Origin: Hofstenia miamia
Taxonomy: Eukaryota > Xenacoelomorpha > Acoela
Direction: 5' to 3'
Assembly: GCA_004352715.1 (NCBI GenBank)
Contig: SCFE01000068.1
Coordinates: 507,258 to 555,756 of the forward strand
Length of the DNA: 48,499 nt
The notes below the pieces were generated by a model. The model was not told where the DNA came from. It searched no databases and saw only the letters and a program-made list of their open reading frames with translations. Both the position numbers and the translations under genes were made by a program. Position 1 is the stretch's first letter, and every line of letters starts with the position of its first letter. Of the stretch, positions 10,496-23,029 are shown piece by piece.

Positions 10496-11765
10496 AGGTG
10501 TGTTCTCACTATCGACTTTTATCATCTGTCAAGAAATCAGTGATAAAAGTTGATAGTCTGATCATTCTATCTGCTTTTTTATCAGCTGATAAAAGTCAAG
10601 TCTGAATGCTCCATCTGATTTTTTAGCAAATTACTGTTATCTGATAAATTATCAGCTGATAAAAGTCTATAGTCTGAATGGTCCTAAAACCAGTCAAATA
10701 GCTACTTGAAACTAATTGCTTACTTCTTAAGTAGGGAACAAACTTCCAAAATGTAATTATTGCCGTTGAAATATTTCAACTTTATATTTCAGATTTAATT
10801 GCTAATTGAAATATTTTATACATGAAAGTGAATTATTTGCTTATTTGGCAAGAGGTGTATACATTATAAATTATGTTATCAATTAAAAGATTCAGTTTCA
10901 TGGAGCAATTCAAAATATAACCCAGGGTTGTTTGCGCATATGAGAACTACAATAGCTAATGGATTAAGCATCTCAAAAGTTGATCGTTATATATAATTAT
11001 GGCCGCTATGAACAATGGTGGTTGCACAATGACGTCCTTTAATTGATCATACTTATAGAAGAAAATGAATGTGTATGGAATGTACAAAAGAAACTATACC
11101 ATAACAAAATCCAAAGATCAAATTCGATTAAATATAATCTTTGTGCTAAATTTTATGTTTTGCATGCGGAAACACAATGAATCTCAAAATGTTGTAGGAC
11201 AAATTTCAAAAGGTATAGGTTTCCACAATCATGTTGATCCCCTTGTCACATTTTAATGTATCTTCTGCAGCAAAATCTCAACGGTAGTGGCTTGTAAATT
11301 ACAATTATCAAACTGAGGATCATCTATTTTCTTGCTAAATACTGCCAACACCAGCAGCCTCTGTTTTTCCTACATATAATTTTTGTATGATGGTAATTGC
11401 AAGCAATTGATTATTCTGCTGAATAGCAGCTAAAAGCAGCACTCTTAAGTTATCACATTTGTTTTCCAATAATGTGATAAATTGAATGATCCAAAATATG
11501 GTAGCATTGTTTACATTCTAATTGAACAGATGTTGTTATTTCTCTCCCTGTCAATCAAAATATAATTGGATTTGGGCTTTTGTTCAGACTATCAATTTTT
11601 TATCAGATGATAAATTATCACCTGATAAAAAATTGAGCCTGAACATTATTCCAACTCTGGGTTTTCATTTAAAAAATCAGATGATAAAAAATCACCAATG
11701 TGAACACAAATAATCACATTTACAGCAAAAATCTGCTGATAAAAGTCAATAGTGGAAACACACCT
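10496..11765. mobile_element. Nonautonomous PIF/Harbinger-like DNA transposon (1270 bp)
   Basis: Termini are inverted repeats: AGGTGTGTTCTCACTATCGA at the left matches AGGTGTGTTTCCACTATTGA at the right, and the match runs on through cttttatca (about 30 bp, 3 mismatches). The element is bracketed by a 3-bp direct TAA (10493-10495 and 11766-11768), as for PIF/Harbinger elements, whose target is TWA. Subterminal palindromes of the form TTATCANNTGATAA occur at 10579-10592, 10649-10662, 11600-11613 and 11615-11628, two near each end. No transposase-like ORF is present; the 63-aa frames inside are chance-level. Family assignment rests on the TSD length and TIR style only. Confidence 0.7.
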
Positions 11766-11768
11766 TAA

Positions 11769-13589
11769 CTTGTGGGCTTTGCTTTTACAGAGATGTTTTC
11801 AAGTTCAGTGTGAGATAGAAAATGTGAGTAATGAATCCTCAGTGAGATATGTTAATATTAGCCACAGAGCTGATGTGGCATTACAATCTGGAGTGTAGGG
11901 CTCTTCAAAGAATGCTTGGCAAAATTCTGTATGTTAAAAGACTGTTGAATGTTTTCTGTGAAGTCGTCGTAGCTAGCGGAAAGCAACTGAATAGATATGG
12001 CTGGCCATATGTTGTCAGTAGGATGATCTGCCTTAATGTTGCTCCAAATATTATTTCCCAATTGTATTACAAGATTGTATTTATAAGTAAGTAATCAATG
12101 CAAGCTAGTAATATAAAACTCTGAATCAAAACATGTGTGGACAGTACTGTGGAAGTAGGATCTGTTCATCTCTTCTTGCCTTGCATAGAGTGGTTGTAAG
12201 CAATCAGTGTATTTAGAAATGGACGTTTCCTAGCATCAATCAAGAATGACATTGTTGAACAGCTGATTTTGAGGTGAACATCATTCTTATTGCAAGCATT
12301 GATATATGAAATTTCAGCAGAAAAACATTGCTTTGAAATCTCATTTCTGAATTGCTAACATAATAATCAAGAAGCTTTTTAAAAAGTACAGTAGTTATAA
12401 TAATAATTTTGATTTTCAAATTTGACGCCATGATTTAAGATACCCCTATTTTAAATATAATCAAGGGATGTTTATAAAAGAGTCAATGGCATAATATTTA
12501 ACTGCCCTATTTTGAGTATTATGCTATTCTGATGGTATCCCCAACTGAGGTTTGACTGCATATGCAATAATTAATTTGGGCACATCGTTCATGTTCACAA
12601 ATATATAATCATATAAGCCTAAGGAAAATTGAGTTTCTATATCCCAATTGGAATAACATCCCAATTACCAATTCGAACGATCATAAAAACTTTACAAGAG
12701 TAACAAAATCATCATGACGAATGAAATATTATAGAAGTAATATTTTCGTGATGTAAATAGTTTTTGCTAGGTACAAGCTAGTCCTATCATATACCTAGAT
12801 TTAGGTTTCCATAATCAGACACATCACATGTTGTCTAATCAGCCGCAGATCACGCATTACTGATCAGGAAATCAGAAATCCGGAAACTTCAATAATCGGC
12901 ACATGCTTCGGCAATAGTGATTTCAAATGCATGTAATTAATTATTATTGATAGTGTATAGTGTCAAGGTCTTGTGAATAAAATTTTCAAATGGACTTCTT
13001 GATAAATTTTTTTCTTATTAATCAAATGTTACTATTTTGTTGAATATTTTAATTTTAATATGAGGTAATTAGGTAACGGGTACGGGTTTGGTGTATTCAA
13101 ACTTAACAGCTAATCTGGAAAATTCCAAGTCCCGATGATGGCGAATCAGTGATGCTCAACAATTGTAATCCCTAAATATGTCGAAGGAAAAATTGGATGA
13201 AAAAAACGATATTCGTTTTTATTGTAATTTATTTTTAAGTTTGTCTAATCTAAAACGCACAGACAAAACTTTTCTGAATGGAGTTTTCACTGCGGGCTAC
13301 AATTTATACACCACCAGCTAAATGATAAATACTGATCAACAAAGAATTTGGTCGAAATGTGCCACCCGTACACTTTCTACAAAATATAACAAATATGTTA
13401 TGTCACAAGAATTAAAGTCAATGGGACTTTTTCATGAAAAGAATTTGAACTTTATTTATCCCATAAATTAAAATGATTGGTTAGCGTCATAATCTATCAT
13501 ATAAAGGAAACTTTTTATAAAAACATTTAGTTTAAGTGAATATGTATTGCAGAAGAATTTGCTTTGTCTTTAACACACTTGACTGAACC
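11769..13589. other. Intergenic, no supportable gene
   Basis: Short chance ORFs only. 12780-12960 is slightly GC-richer and unexplained. No TIR pair or splice-bounded frame was found. Confidence 0.5.
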
Positions 13590-13755
13590 TGGAACTTGAG
13601 AGGACCCAAATGTTATTTTGTTTAACATTATATAGTTTGTTTAACAAGAGATATCGCGTTCAAAGTAAACCATTAACTAAAGTCATCTACATACATTTAA
13701 TAGTGAGTTTAGCATCACGAATAGCAAGTAATTGATATTTTATCTGTATATATTT

Positions 13756-14780
13756 CAGAGCTGGAACCGGGTCGTAATTTTAAACCCGAGCCCGGCCACT
13801 TGCAGAGATGTAAGAAGGCTGCTGTTTTGCGACCCTAAAACGTCCCAGCCCAAACCCTGGAATAACTCGGCCCTATTTGAGCCCTACGTCTTATTTTTGG
13901 CCCTAAACCGGCTCTAAACTAATATACATACATGTATATTCAAAAGCTCGTCACGACAGGTGGCTCACTCTGAAGCCTGGATATAATCAAAGAGGCCGAT
14001 ACCTGCAAAGGTGGCCGGTACGCGCACGCGTTTACGTGCAGGGTAAATTAATGAATAACAATATAAAACATTCATTGATTTGAAAATTTAATTAAGTCTA
14101 AAACAATTTTTTTCATTAAATTTCTTCCCTAAATCGGCCCTTCTTTGTAAAATATATCGGCCGTAAACGGGCTCGGCCCTCTTATATCTCTGGCCTTTTG
14201 CAACTAGTAATATTCAGTCAGAGGTCCGATCCGGGCCATCAAATCCAAGATTTTTGTAAATACAAAAATTAAGCATATAACTGAAAATACTAAAATAAAT
14301 GCATTTTTGCATCAACTGCACTTTTTTATAGTAAAGTTTACTCGTGGTGGCATCAAAAGTGATCGGCTTAAAATAAGGAAGCGTCCACTGCTGTAAAAGG
14401 ATTGTAATTTTTAAATTGTTAATAGATGTATTGCAATTTTAATAATAAATATATATGCTTATGGTAAATCATATGAAAATGTGCAGTTTTCCCCTAGCAA
14501 ACATGAAATTATTGAAAATTTACGCTGGGAGAACTAAAGTATAAATGCCATTGATTGGCGCTTGCTATTACTAAGAAAATTTCTGAATTCACTTTTTAAT
14601 GTATAATTAGTCAATTTAATATAATAACTGATATAATATTTTAATGTAAGAGAGTGTATATTTATTAATAAAATTTTGAACAATTCTAGGCCAGTTGTGC
14701 AAAAACTTCGGACCTGGGCCCGGCCCTAGCCCACCTCATTCTTAGTTTTAAGACCCAGCCCGGGCCCGATTACAACTCCG
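13756..14780. mobile_element. hAT-like nonautonomous element in left arm, interrupted by a nested element
   Basis: Left terminus CAGAGCTGGAACCGGG and right terminus (reverse complement) CGGAGTTGTAATCGGG are related inverted ends. Both sides carry the same 8-bp direct repeat, atatattt (13748-13755 and 14781-14788), the TSD length of hAT elements. The subterminal regions are rich in GGGCC/CCCGGGCC motifs (e.g. ~14705-14770), which stand out sharply from the AT-rich context and are typical of one group of hAT elements. No transposase is encoded. The same element, uninterrupted, sits at 23030-23689 in inverse orientation. Confidence 0.75.
13803..14192. mobile_element. Second hAT-like element (390 bp) nested inside the first
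   Basis: Ends CAGAGATGTAAGAAGG and, inverted, CAGAGATATAAGAGGGCC form a TIR pair. Flanking 8-mers are gccacttg (13795-13802) and gccttttg (14193-14200), an imperfect target duplication. The right-arm copy of the host element has the uninterrupted site (gcccgttgcaactggtaata when read in this orientation), so the insertion site before integration can be seen directly. Inside are TA-rich sequence and a small GC-rich patch; no ORF of note. Confidence 0.7.
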
Positions 14781-15104
14781 ATATATTTTCGTCCACAATT
14801 GGCAATTTTCACAAATTGATTTTGTTGGCAAATTAGTGAAAATAATTTACATTTTTTAAGAAGCAATTTTTGACCTTTTGCTTTCTGATGTTGAAGTTAA
14901 ATTAGCTTGGGCATGAATTAGTTGAAACTACCTAGGAAAACTAGTATTAGCTTTTTGAAAAAGTATTAAAATTTTTTGATATATAATGTGATTTGTTGCA
15001 TTTTGCATTTTAACTAAACAATTTTTATGACTTTGTTTTTTACCTGGTTTTTTTAAAGCCAAATAGGTTGACAGCAAGAATGGACGTAAGTTGAACATAT
15101 CTGC

Positions 15105-15492
15105 GCGGGGTGTCAACGGGTCATGCAGATCACGGGGCAAATGGATTACTAATTCTTGCAGGTCACGCCGTTCGCGGGTGAGTGTGTTTCCGCATGAAAC
15201 TCAAAAAATTTGGCACAAAGCTAAAAATTAATCGATGTTTATCGAAAAATCATATTCTGAAGGCCGGCTCATTATAATAATCAGTTCAAAAATGAGGTTA
15301 AATTTTTCAAAGGTGAAGCAAACCTAATTTTCATGTTTTTATTGACACAAAGCTCTAACAATCAATGATGAGTGCAATGGTGTCCGCGGGTCATGCAATT
15401 TCCGGGTCGCGGTTCAGAAATGAGCGTGTTACGGGCCAAGTTGACGTGGGTCGTGGAGTGTCAAGGTTAAGTACAAGCCGTGGACACCCCTG
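15105..15492. mobile_element. Another hAT-like element or fragment in left arm
   Basis: Left end gcggggtgtcaacggg and right end (inverted) CAGGGGTGTCCACGGC are similar, and the right-arm equivalent reads CAGGGGTGCCAACGGG, a typical hAT terminus. Internal copies of CGGGTCATGC (~15117, ~15386) look like subterminal binding repeats. I did not find a matching 8-bp duplication. In the right arm the 3' half is missing. Confidence 0.5.
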
Positions 15493-15745
15493 GTTGGGCA
15501 ATGTTGCTTTAAAATTTTGCAGATGTGGGTTGGTAAATAATTTAATTGGCTATCATTACCACATTAATACGGGGCAGCGTCCCATAATTAAGATGTAGCT
15601 TTCATTCATTGAATACATTTTAAATAACATATATAAGAAGGAATTGTCAAAAAAGGCTTGCACAGTACGTTAACTTTTGAAAACTTAAATGACTTAGGGC
15701 TCAATAGCTCATTCATGCAATATACAATTGTATTTGTATTTATCC

Positions 15746-15769
15746 ATATATATATATATATATATATAT
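15746..15769. repeat. (TA)n microsatellite
   Basis: Uninterrupted AT dinucleotides. Absent at the corresponding place in the right arm, which lacks the surrounding segment. Confidence 0.9.
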
Positions 15770-18676
15770 TCATTTTGAAGTTTGTTTTAAATATGTGTAA
15801 ACATACATAGCAGAACATATTGCATTACAGGTAGAATAAAAACTATGTCAATGTCATGTCAATAACTTATACAGAAGTAAATACTACAACACAAACAGAT
15901 GCTAACATAACAACTACAGTGTAGAAGTCCTGATAGTGTGTATGCTGTACGACGGTTGTCTATTGCAATATAAATTAATTTCTATGGGACAACTACTTTT
16001 TACAAAATAAGGACGCGGTATTTTTTTAAATCTGCGCTGCCGGTGCTAGTATGATTTCTTTTGTTGCACATGTGGGTTTTGGTTGGGTACAGGTTTTTTT
16101 GAAATTGTGCAAGTGTAATTTGGGCTTGGTATGAAATATAGTTGCAAGTGGGTCTGCGGATCAACGTATGGGGTACTTGTTGGCGGGACAGCCGGGTCAT
16201 ATTTATAGAAAAAAATGATTGACATCAATTACACAAAAAGGCTTATCACAATAGAGTCAGACATATTATTTCGTAATTATTAAATTACACAAATTTCATT
16301 TGTGTTTTAAATTGTTTTAATGATTTCAGAAGTTTTTTATGAGGATTTTCATTTATTTCAGTAAAAGGACTTGGCACTTTCACCAGTGCTAGTTCGAATA
16401 CGAATGCTAATAGTTAGGCAATCTATTTGCGAATCCAAATTCAAACTAAAGTATACATTGGCCTACGTAATAACTTCCATAACAAAAAAATTGTTGTTAA
16501 CAATTACTGATTAAAAAACTACTTTGAAACATGAAAATTTAGTTGTTAATTCTACAATGGAAGAATTCAACGAAGAAATGTAATTTACATGTTTCACACA
16601 AAGTTTTAGCTACTGAGACTATTTTTATTTATACAATTTCAGAAGCCCACGAAATTTGAATTAAAATACAAGATAGATTTGAATTCGGATTTGATTAGTA
16701 AGTTTCTATTTTGTAATTGCAAATATTAAAATAATATTAAGTTTTTAAAATTCGTTTTAAATCTAAGTCCAAATTTTTGCAAGAAAAGAATGAGGCTAAA
16801 TAATAAATTTAGTAAATATTTGCAAATAATAGATTCTTTCACAAAATAGCATTTTATAATGCTGATTTTCCCTTGCTAGCAATTATGGGAGATGTTAGAC
16901 CGTATGTCTTTATAATAGAAAAAGAATAATTCAAATGTCAATTAACAACAGTATGATGAGTAGTTCAAATCAATGTCTATGCAAGCGTAACTTTAGCAAG
17001 ACCCTGCAAGAAACGCTCTAAATTAAAAAAGAGTCATTCGAGACACTGAGTGATTTATTTTGTGATTTTGCGGGGTATTGCTTGGTCACCGGGTCAAGGC
17101 TTATCCAAGTTGCACAGGCCACATTTTATGATTTGTCAAGAATAAAATTTTGGCTCAGTTTAATCTTTTTGATGAGTTACACATATTTAAATGTCTCTCC
17201 CCAACAAATTCGCTCAGTTTACATTGCACTAATCACTGCCTGGCGAAACAAGTAGTAAGTATATTTCCAAATTATCCAAGTCCTTAAAGTTCAGAATAAC
17301 ACAAAATCCTTTCTCTTTTGTGGCCCTAAAATTACTACATTCGCTTCGAAACAAATACTACATTTCCAAAAAATCTTTAAATCGGGATATTTGTGCCAGT
17401 GTAGGTCTACATTCTGCATTTCAATTACTATCACGCAATTGAATGTAGTTTTAACGATAATCAAATACGCAAATATTTCAAAAAAACTTAGAGAAGTACT
17501 AAATTCTAAATTTTGCTATTTTAGGTGACAAAGGTTGAGGTTCTAAAGGTGTTACTTCAGGTGGTTACTTCTAGCTTGACTTGATGTAATATATGCGTTC
17601 CAGTATCTTGCACTGTTTTTTTTTGTAGAGTACTAAAAAAGATCCTTGGGAGTATATGCTTGTTGTCCACGTAGTATGCAGAATTTTGATTCGCTCTACT
17701 TCTAGTACGCAATTAATCTATGCTAGTTATTTCTAAAAGATTAAGTTTATTATTAGATTCAACGACACAGCTGAAGTCGCTTCACTACCAAAAAATGCTT
17801 TTCAATTAGCTATACATTTTTCATATGCACATGTATATTACTGCATAGTTCTATAATTTAGAACTTTCAATTAAATCTTAATTGTGAATTTATTTAGAAA
17901 TATAATAATTTCCTACAAGTTAATAAATAGCTTCAACATAAAACAACAAACAGAAAAAAACTTAGTTAAAGGTAAATTAAATTTTTTTAATTGTAAAGTT
18001 GCATATTTTAGTTACCATGGATTTATTGATTAAATTTCAAATGTACACCAAGAGCATTTGTGAAAGTAGTTCTTCTTGCAACAATATTTCATTCATGGAT
18101 GATTCCAGACGGGAATAAACCATTGCTTACAATGTTCAACTAGATATATGTTTCAACTTTCAACTTCTCTTGGTAAGATTTACATATATACTTATATACA
18201 TTTGCAAGATATAATTATGTATTTTTAATTGATAAGGGAAGTGATCCAAATTCAATACGTTAACAAGTGAAAATCGAACTGTAAACAACACCGTCAACAA
18301 ATAGCGTTTTACGTTAACATGACCGTAAAGCTATTGCCTAACTTGCACTTGGAATAAGTCCGCGAATAAATGTTAACGGTGATGTTTACGTTAAATGCCT
18401 GTTTTTTACGCAAAGGTTTACAGTATATTTAACGGTTATTATGACGTCACGTTGCAGCTGAATACTACAAATAGCTTTATTGCGAAGCATTTAAATTCTG
18501 CAAATTCTTTCAAACATATCTATATGCATATAAATTTATGCAGACATTTATTGAGCAATTTAATTTATAGAAANAAAAAATTGTGACATCCATAAAATTC
18601 TAAAAAGCATAAATTCTGTTCAAAAATTAATAATTTCGGCTATGGGCAATAAAATATCTTTTATTGAGTGGTACAG

Positions 18677-18716
<40 letters not shown>

Positions 18717-19357
18717 CACGAACCTATGAAATTTTCCAATTTTTTATTCTTTGTTCATTGTTGTCTGCCTTAAAAAACTACATCAATAAGTTGTAATAAA
18801 CTTTGGTTGAATCTTTTTTACTGCATGTTTGGAGTAACAAAAATATTGTTTCTTTACTCTAATACATGCCTATAATACATGCATATACATGTAAAATCGA
18901 ATGTATAAAAATTAGCATAATTCTAATATTTATTAATTAAACTAGTTAAAATTGATAATTGATGGTCTAATTATCAACAAAAAAGAAAATGTTTGAGAGT
19001 TGAGAGTGCTCTTGTACAATATGGTGGACGGAAAAAATGGCACACTACGAGTTTTCCACCACTTGTGTGCTTTTAATGCAACATTCTTTGTGTAATGTTA
19101 TATTCATATTCTAAACTGTTATTAAACAAGTTTTTTCATAATGTGTCCCTCTCCAGAAAGTCAGAAAGTCATGTTCTCTTTAATGCTTTTTGTACATTTT
19201 TTATATTAAATTCCATCCCATGTCTTTTAAAAGTACTATTCTTATTAATTCTTTGCTGACTATAAATAATCAGTGCTATTCTTATAAAGAACAGACTGTT
19301 CATGCTATGAAAAGTATGAAAACTTTTATATAATATTCAGGCTATTCATACAATGAT

Positions 19358-20160
19358 CATGCAATTCTTTTTAAGAATAGTATGTATATCTGCATGTAAG
19401 AATTTAAATATAGTAGACTTATTAAAACAGTATAATACACCCTGGACAGGGTAATCTTACTAATATCACCTTACTACAGGGGCGTATGCAGGATTTTCTG
19501 TTGAGTGGGGCATTGTAGTCATGATCAACTGAGTGACCAAATGTGGGGTGCAGGGCAATGAAATTCTTGAAAATAGACTCTAGAAATGCATTTCAAGACC
19601 TTAGTTTTAAAATTTTTCTAACAATTAACTGAAAATTAATCAAGGAAAGTCAATTTTGAATATCTGACAGGGGTATTCCAACATATCCACCTTGAGTATG
19701 CACTGCCTTGCTACACTTTTATCTTTTTAGTTTCCAGAAATACAACATATAATTTTAATAAGATNCATGCAATTCTTTTTAAGAATAGTATGTATATCTG
19801 CATGTAAGAATTTAAATATAGTAGACTTATTAAAACAGTATAATACACCCTGGACAGGGTAATCTTACTAATATCACCTTACTACAGGGGCGTATGCAGG
19901 ATTTTCTATTGAGTGGGGCATTGTAGTCATGATCAACTGGGTCACCAAATGTGGGGTGCAGGGCAATGAAATTCTTGAAAATAGACTCTAGAAATGCATT
20001 TCAAGACCTTAGTTTTAAAATTTTTCTAACAATTAACTGAAAATTAATCAAGGAAAGTCAATTTTGAATATCTGACAGGGGTATTCCAACATATACACCT
20101 TGAGTATGCACTGCCTTGCTTTTTAGTTTCCAAAAATTCAACATATAATCTTAATAAGAT
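19358..20160. repeat. Direct near-identical pair joined by a single N (probable assembly artefact)
   Basis: Copy A 19358-19764, single N at 19765, copy B 19766-20160. The copies differ by a few substitutions and one short deletion, the pattern expected of two alleles or an unclosed overlap. Confidence 0.85.
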
Positions 20161-20306
20161 ATATACAAAATTTCTAAAAAATGTACTGTACAGATAAATG
20201 GTAAAATCAGCACAAATTTATCATAGGTCAACGCATGGTTATGATTTTCCTTAACTCCTTCATTGATGTTACAAAATATTTTTACAGCATAATTATTTTG
20301 GAAGCT

Positions 20307-20636
20307 TAAAATTATATTGCTGACAACAAGTTTTCCATAGTACATAGGACTATGATGTAACTGCATATTTAATTTTGAACATAGTCTATTTTTGTGAAAT
20401 TATTTTGTGAAAGCATTTGTATATTATGTTGAAAAAACATTTAGCTGTAAAATTGATCAGAGTAACGCAGCNTAAAATTATATTGCTGACAACAAGTTTT
20501 CCATAGTACATAGGACTATGATGTAACTGCATATTTAATTTTGAACATAGTCTATTTTTGTGAAATAAATTGTGAAAGCATTGGTATATTATGTTGAAAA
20601 AACATTTAGCTGTAAAATTGATCAGAGTAACGCAGC
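20307..20636. repeat. Second direct pair joined by a single N (probable assembly artefact)
   Basis: Copy A 20307-20471 and copy B 20473-20636 around N at 20472, with only a handful of differences. Any ORF spanning the N here is unreliable. Confidence 0.85.
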
Positions 20637-21879
20637 TGAATATGTCAATTTGAGAATAAAACAATTACGCTGTTCTCTTAAGAAGAACTAATTTGTATAT
20701 ATTGTTTCAAATGTTATTTTACTTTCGCCATTTTAAGATAAATGCATGGTGTTCTGGCTTTAATTTTGTAACAAAAAGTGCTAATTTCAATGATATATTT
20801 GACTTGAATACAGAAAACTACTATCACCAAAAGTCCTGGTATTTTTAATTTTTTAACAGTCGTGATTTAGAAACTTACTAAGACACATATATGCATTGTT
20901 AGCATTAATGTTATGGAAAAAATTAAATATTTCTCGTATTAAAATTGTATGCAAAAAATATCTATATTAATTTGGTTTCATTTAGAGCTCTAAGAAGCAA
21001 AAATGGCAATTTTCCAAATATGTAGCATGCTAAATATATACATACTTAAAACTGTAGGGATTTCGAGTTTTCATTCATAACTACTTAATCACCTTAGAGA
21101 CTATGTTTCTCACAATTATTAATGCAAACGATTAATTAAATAGCTCAATAAATGTCTGCCTAAGTTTATATGCATAGACATGTTTGAAATATGCAGAATT
21201 GAAATGCTTCGCAATAAAGCTATTTGTAGTATTCAGCTGCAACGCGACGTCATAATAACCGTTAAATATACTGTAAACCTTTGCGTAAAAAACAGGCATT
21301 TAACGCAAACTTCACCGTTAACATTTATTCGCGGATTTATTCCGAGTGCAAGTTAGGCAATAGCTTTACGGTCATGTTAACGTAAAACGCTATTTGTTGA
21401 CGGTGTTGTTTACAGTTCGATTTTCACTTGTTAACGTATTGAATTTGGATCACTTCCCTAAGCATTTGGAAATCGAAAATGTAATTAATTCTGTAATATT
21501 TTTTAAGCATAGAGTAAAATTCAGTTTAGATGAATATGATTGTTTTGGAATTGCATTGCATAAGCTTGTATATGGATCAGAATACACATAAAATGTCAAG
21601 TCGATTTATTAGTTCCATAGATAACTATAATGCTTAACTAGTTTAATCACTATATATATACATATATATATATATATATGCAGCGTAACGCATGGAGGAA
21701 TGAACAGATCTGAATAAATACGATTTTTATCAGACTATGCTTTTCATTCCTGATAATATCCTTGTATCGATTTTTCATTTTGCAGTACATGAACAACAGG
21801 CCCATATTTGACATTAAAATTCATTAAATTTTTATCTATTCATGCCTTGTATCATAATTTTGAGTATTAATTAAAATAA

Positions 21880-22090
21880 CGGGTTGCCCTTCAAAACTAA
21901 AAGACAAAACAATTGGGTACTTTTCGAAACTATGACGAAACATTCTGGTTGTTTTTCGAAACAAAATAACGAGACATGTTCGTTAATTTTCGTTACAAAA
22001 AGACGAAACAAAAAGATACCATTGTTGCCTAAATTCTTCGTTAATTTGTCACTACTAGTTTCGTTAATGTCACCAAAATTTGTTATTGGG
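21880..22090. repeat. Cluster of TTTCGAAAC/GACGAAAC/TTTCGTTA motifs
   Basis: About ten short motifs of the type cgaaac, gacgaaac or ttcgtta on both strands within ~200 bp, closed by ccaaaatttgttattgggga at ~22068. The same closing string recurs at ~24205. This resembles subterminal transposase-binding arrays of an unidentified nonautonomous element. No TIR pair was established. Confidence 0.4.
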
Positions 22091-22110
22091 GATCTTGAAT
22101 GTATTTTCTC

Positions 22111-22212
22111 TTTGTCAATTAATTGAAATTTCACGAATGCTCTCAACAAGTTAAAATTGCATTTGTCAATTAATTGAAATTTCACGAATGCTCTCAACAA
22201 GTTAAAATTGCA
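22111..22212. repeat. 51-bp unit in two exact tandem copies
   Basis: 22111-22161 is repeated exactly at 22162-22212 (begins tttgtcaattaattgaaatt). This local duplication is not N-joined. Confidence 0.9.
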
Positions 22213-23029
22213 TTTCATACTTTGAATTTGATAGTAATTCTCTAAATCCTCGGCCCCAATAACAAATTCAACACTGTAGTTTTTACGCTAGTATCTGTTT
22301 GTGTTTTATTATTTACTTCTGTATAAGATATTGACATGGCATTGACATATTTATAATTCTACCTGTATTGCAATATGTTCTGTTGTATATCCTTACATAT
22401 ATTTAATACAAACTTCAAAATGACCCGTAACCTGCTCATTTCTGACACTCATCATTGATTGTTAGAGCTTTGTGTCAATAAAAACATGAAAATTAGCTTA
22501 GTTTCACCTATGAAAAATTTAACCTAATTTTTGAACTGATTATTATAATGAGCCGCCCTTCAGAAAATGATTTTTCAGTAAACATCGATTAATTTTTAGC
22601 TTCGTGTAAATTTTTTGCAGGTCATGCGGAAAACAGACTCACCCGCAACCGGCGTGACCTGCCAGAATAAGTGACCCATTTGCTCGGTGATCTGCATGAC
22701 CCGTTGGNAATTTTTTGCAGGTCATGCAGAAAACAGACTCACCCGCAACCGGCGTGACCTACCAGAATAAGTGACCCATTTGCTCGGTGATCTGCATGAC
22801 CCGTTGGCACCCCTGTACCTAATCCACACCCAAAAGCTGTGAGGATGTATTCAACTCATGTGAACTAATTCATGCATAAGCTAATATATTTAACTTCAAC
22901 CCATAGTTGTGTGCGCCTACATTACAATGCAAAAGGGCTTAAGATTCTTCTAAGGAAATGCAAATTACCTTAAGTAATTCGACAAAAAAGTCAATTTGTG
23001 AAAATTGCCAATTGTGGACGAAAATATAT

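Larger units (their letters stand above)
13590..18568 (+). repeat. Left arm of a ~10-kb imperfect inverted repeat
   Basis: Outer part 13590-~15935 matches the reverse complement of ~22255-23857. Inner part ~18238-18568 matches the reverse complement of ~21130-21458. By eye the outer part is about 90-95% identical and the inner about 97-98%. The intervening left sequence (~15936-18237) has no counterpart in the right arm. Homology begins at ggaacttgag (13590) and stops abruptly outward. I found no clear target duplication at the outer ends. The arms differ by substitutions and indels, so they are not one sequence assembled twice. Confidence 0.85.
18569..21129. other. Central loop between the inverted arms
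   Basis: No gene found. Contains (TA)n at 18682-18712 and two N-joined direct duplications: 19358-19764 repeated at 19766-20160, and 20307-20471 repeated at 20473-20636. Near 19477 and 19884 the sequence CAGGGGCGTATGCAGGATTT resembles a hAT terminus common in invertebrates, but no partner end was located. Confidence 0.6.

Noticed and set aside
16000-16228. GC-richer patch with two overlapping minus-strand ORFs
   Set aside because: No domain; the patch ends in gccgggtca like other hAT-type debris in this arm, but I could not find a TIR pair or TSD.
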